From CAZUCE01 sp964619265 (GTDB lineage Bacteria; Planctomycetota; UBA1135; GCA-002686595): a stretch of 64,000 nt of DNA. A program made the translations under genes and the position numbers. The stretch is taken from contig CAZUCE010000001.1 in assembly GCA_964619265.1 (NCBI GenBank), forward strand, positions 1 through 64,000, given 5' to 3'. Under the pieces are notes generated by a model. It ran no database searches. It was not told the origin of the DNA and was given only the letters and a program-made list of their open reading frames with translations. Shown here in pieces: positions 63,356 to 64,000 of the stretch. How positions within the stretch are numbered: the first letter of the stretch is position 1; every line of letters starts with the position of its first letter.

Positions 63356-64000
63356 CTACTGCTTGCGGCCGCCGCGGCGGGCTTCTCCGCTTGCTTCAGC
63401 TTTCTCGCCGCGCTCCATCTTTTCGCCACGCATGGCGCCGGCTTCGGCCGTCCGCTTGCGCTGCATGCTGAGCTCCATCGTCTTGACGTCGCCTTCCGCG
63501 GTGACGTCGAAGAACGTCAGCGTGTAAGCGTTCTCGCCGCGCTCCATGATCTGCTTGGTGCTCTTCATGCCGCCGGTCATTTCGTCGTGCTGCTCGTACT
63601 CCATGACGAGTTGACCCGTGCGCTCGTTGACGTTCCCTTCCATGATGATCATCGACTGAGTCATGCTGTCGATCCAGGTGCCGACAAAGGCCTCCTTGTG
63701 CGGGTCGTACCCGAACGTGTTGTGACCACGGAACTCAGTTCCCATGAAGTCCATTTCGAATTCGGCGATCGACCAGAATTCTCCGAGCGCTTCGACGGAC
63801 TCGGTGCATTCCACCGACACCGGCTCGTCCACACCGGGTAGGTACATTTCCATGGTGCCGGTCCAGTGCCCGACGCCTTCTTGAACGAAAGCGTGCTGCT
63901 CCAGAGCAGCCGGAGCTTCCTGGAAACGGGGGCTGAATGTGGCAAAAGCCACTCCGCCGAGGGTCAGCGTGGCGGCAAGAATAGGAATAGTCGTTTGCTT
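63356..64000 (-). CDS. DUF1579-like exported protein, 5' end beyond the window
   Basis: At least 215 codons, open to the window edge. The edge sequence (KQTTIPILAATLTLGGVAFA) reads as a signal peptide, so the start codon probably lies just outside. The mature part follows DUF1579: GHWTGTMEMYLPG, FWSIAEFEMDFMGTEFRGHNTFGYDPHKEAFVGTWID, MEYEQHDEMTGG. Family members are small beta-barrel-like proteins of unknown function. The C-terminus is unusually charged and repeats GEK-type units. Confidence 0.75.
   Translation of the reverse strand, partial: KQTTIPILAATLTLGGVAFATFSPRFQEAPAALEQHAFVQEGVGHWTGTMEMYLPGVDEPVSVECTESVEALGEFWSIAEFEMDFMGTEFRGHNTFGYDPHKEAFVGTWIDSMTQSMIIMEGNVNERTGQLVMEYEQHDEMTGGMKSTKQIMERGENAYTLTFFDVTAEGDVKTMELSMQRKRTAEAGAMRGEKMERGEKAEASGEARRGGRKQ

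Overview
The window is GC-rich bacterial chromosome, densely coding on both strands. The gene content points to a planctomycete-like bacterium (inference). Markers are a DUF1800/DUF1501 secreted pair, a divergent ECF sigma factor and membrane Ser/Thr kinase, a second large kinase with an FGE-like extracellular domain, many exported beta-rich proteins and lipoproteins, a MauG-type peroxidase with a lectin-like domain, and few clear Shine-Dalgarno sites. I saw no rRNA, tRNA, CRISPR array, transposase or prophage.

Layout. 0.27-6.1 kb: a candidate defence or DNA-processing module with an unrecognised protein, two BREX-type (DUF2791-like) ATPases and an Lhr-like helicase. 6.2-9.2 kb: a secreted PQQ-type sugar dehydrogenase and glutamate dehydrogenase. 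9.5-16.6 kb: a kinase/FGE-like receptor, a lipoprotein and a large PPC-domain lipoprotein, closed by a strong hairpin. 16.8-20.4 kb: a 1200-residue di-haem peroxidase gene with visibly lower GC. 20.9-30.5 kb: a type III export-gate locus. It has a FliA-like sigma factor and an FHA membrane protein on the minus strand. Facing them are a 130-residue unknown, an SctJ/YscJ-like lipoprotein, a FliO-like protein, and FliP/SctR, FliQ/SctS, FliR/SctT, FlhB/SctU and FlhA/SctV homologues, followed by an FHA-flavoreductase fusion. No flagellar structural gene, ATPase or secretin is present, and the FlhB homologue lacks its autocleaving cytoplasmic domain.

30.7-63 kb is mostly housekeeping and envelope functions: a MITE-like element, DUF1800/DUF1501, AIM24, a mutarotase-like protein, beta-propeller and dienelactone hydrolase proteins, DUF4105, an M48 protease lipoprotein, a PLD-like protein, formate-THF ligase, a fatty acid desaturase, DUF4234, DUF2752 and DUF819. 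The ECF sigma/kinase pair lies at 54-57.7 kb. Beside it, at 57.7-60.35 kb, are two neighbouring minus-strand genes with inactivating lesions: one in-frame stop in a DUF1573-like lipoprotein, and a lost start codon, a frameshift and a stop in the other. The right end has TPR, alpha/beta hydrolase and DUF456 genes and a DUF1579-like gene cut by the window edge.

The two most interesting regions are the type III export gate with a FlhB that lacks its switch domain, and the four-gene ATPase/ATPase/helicase module at the left end.
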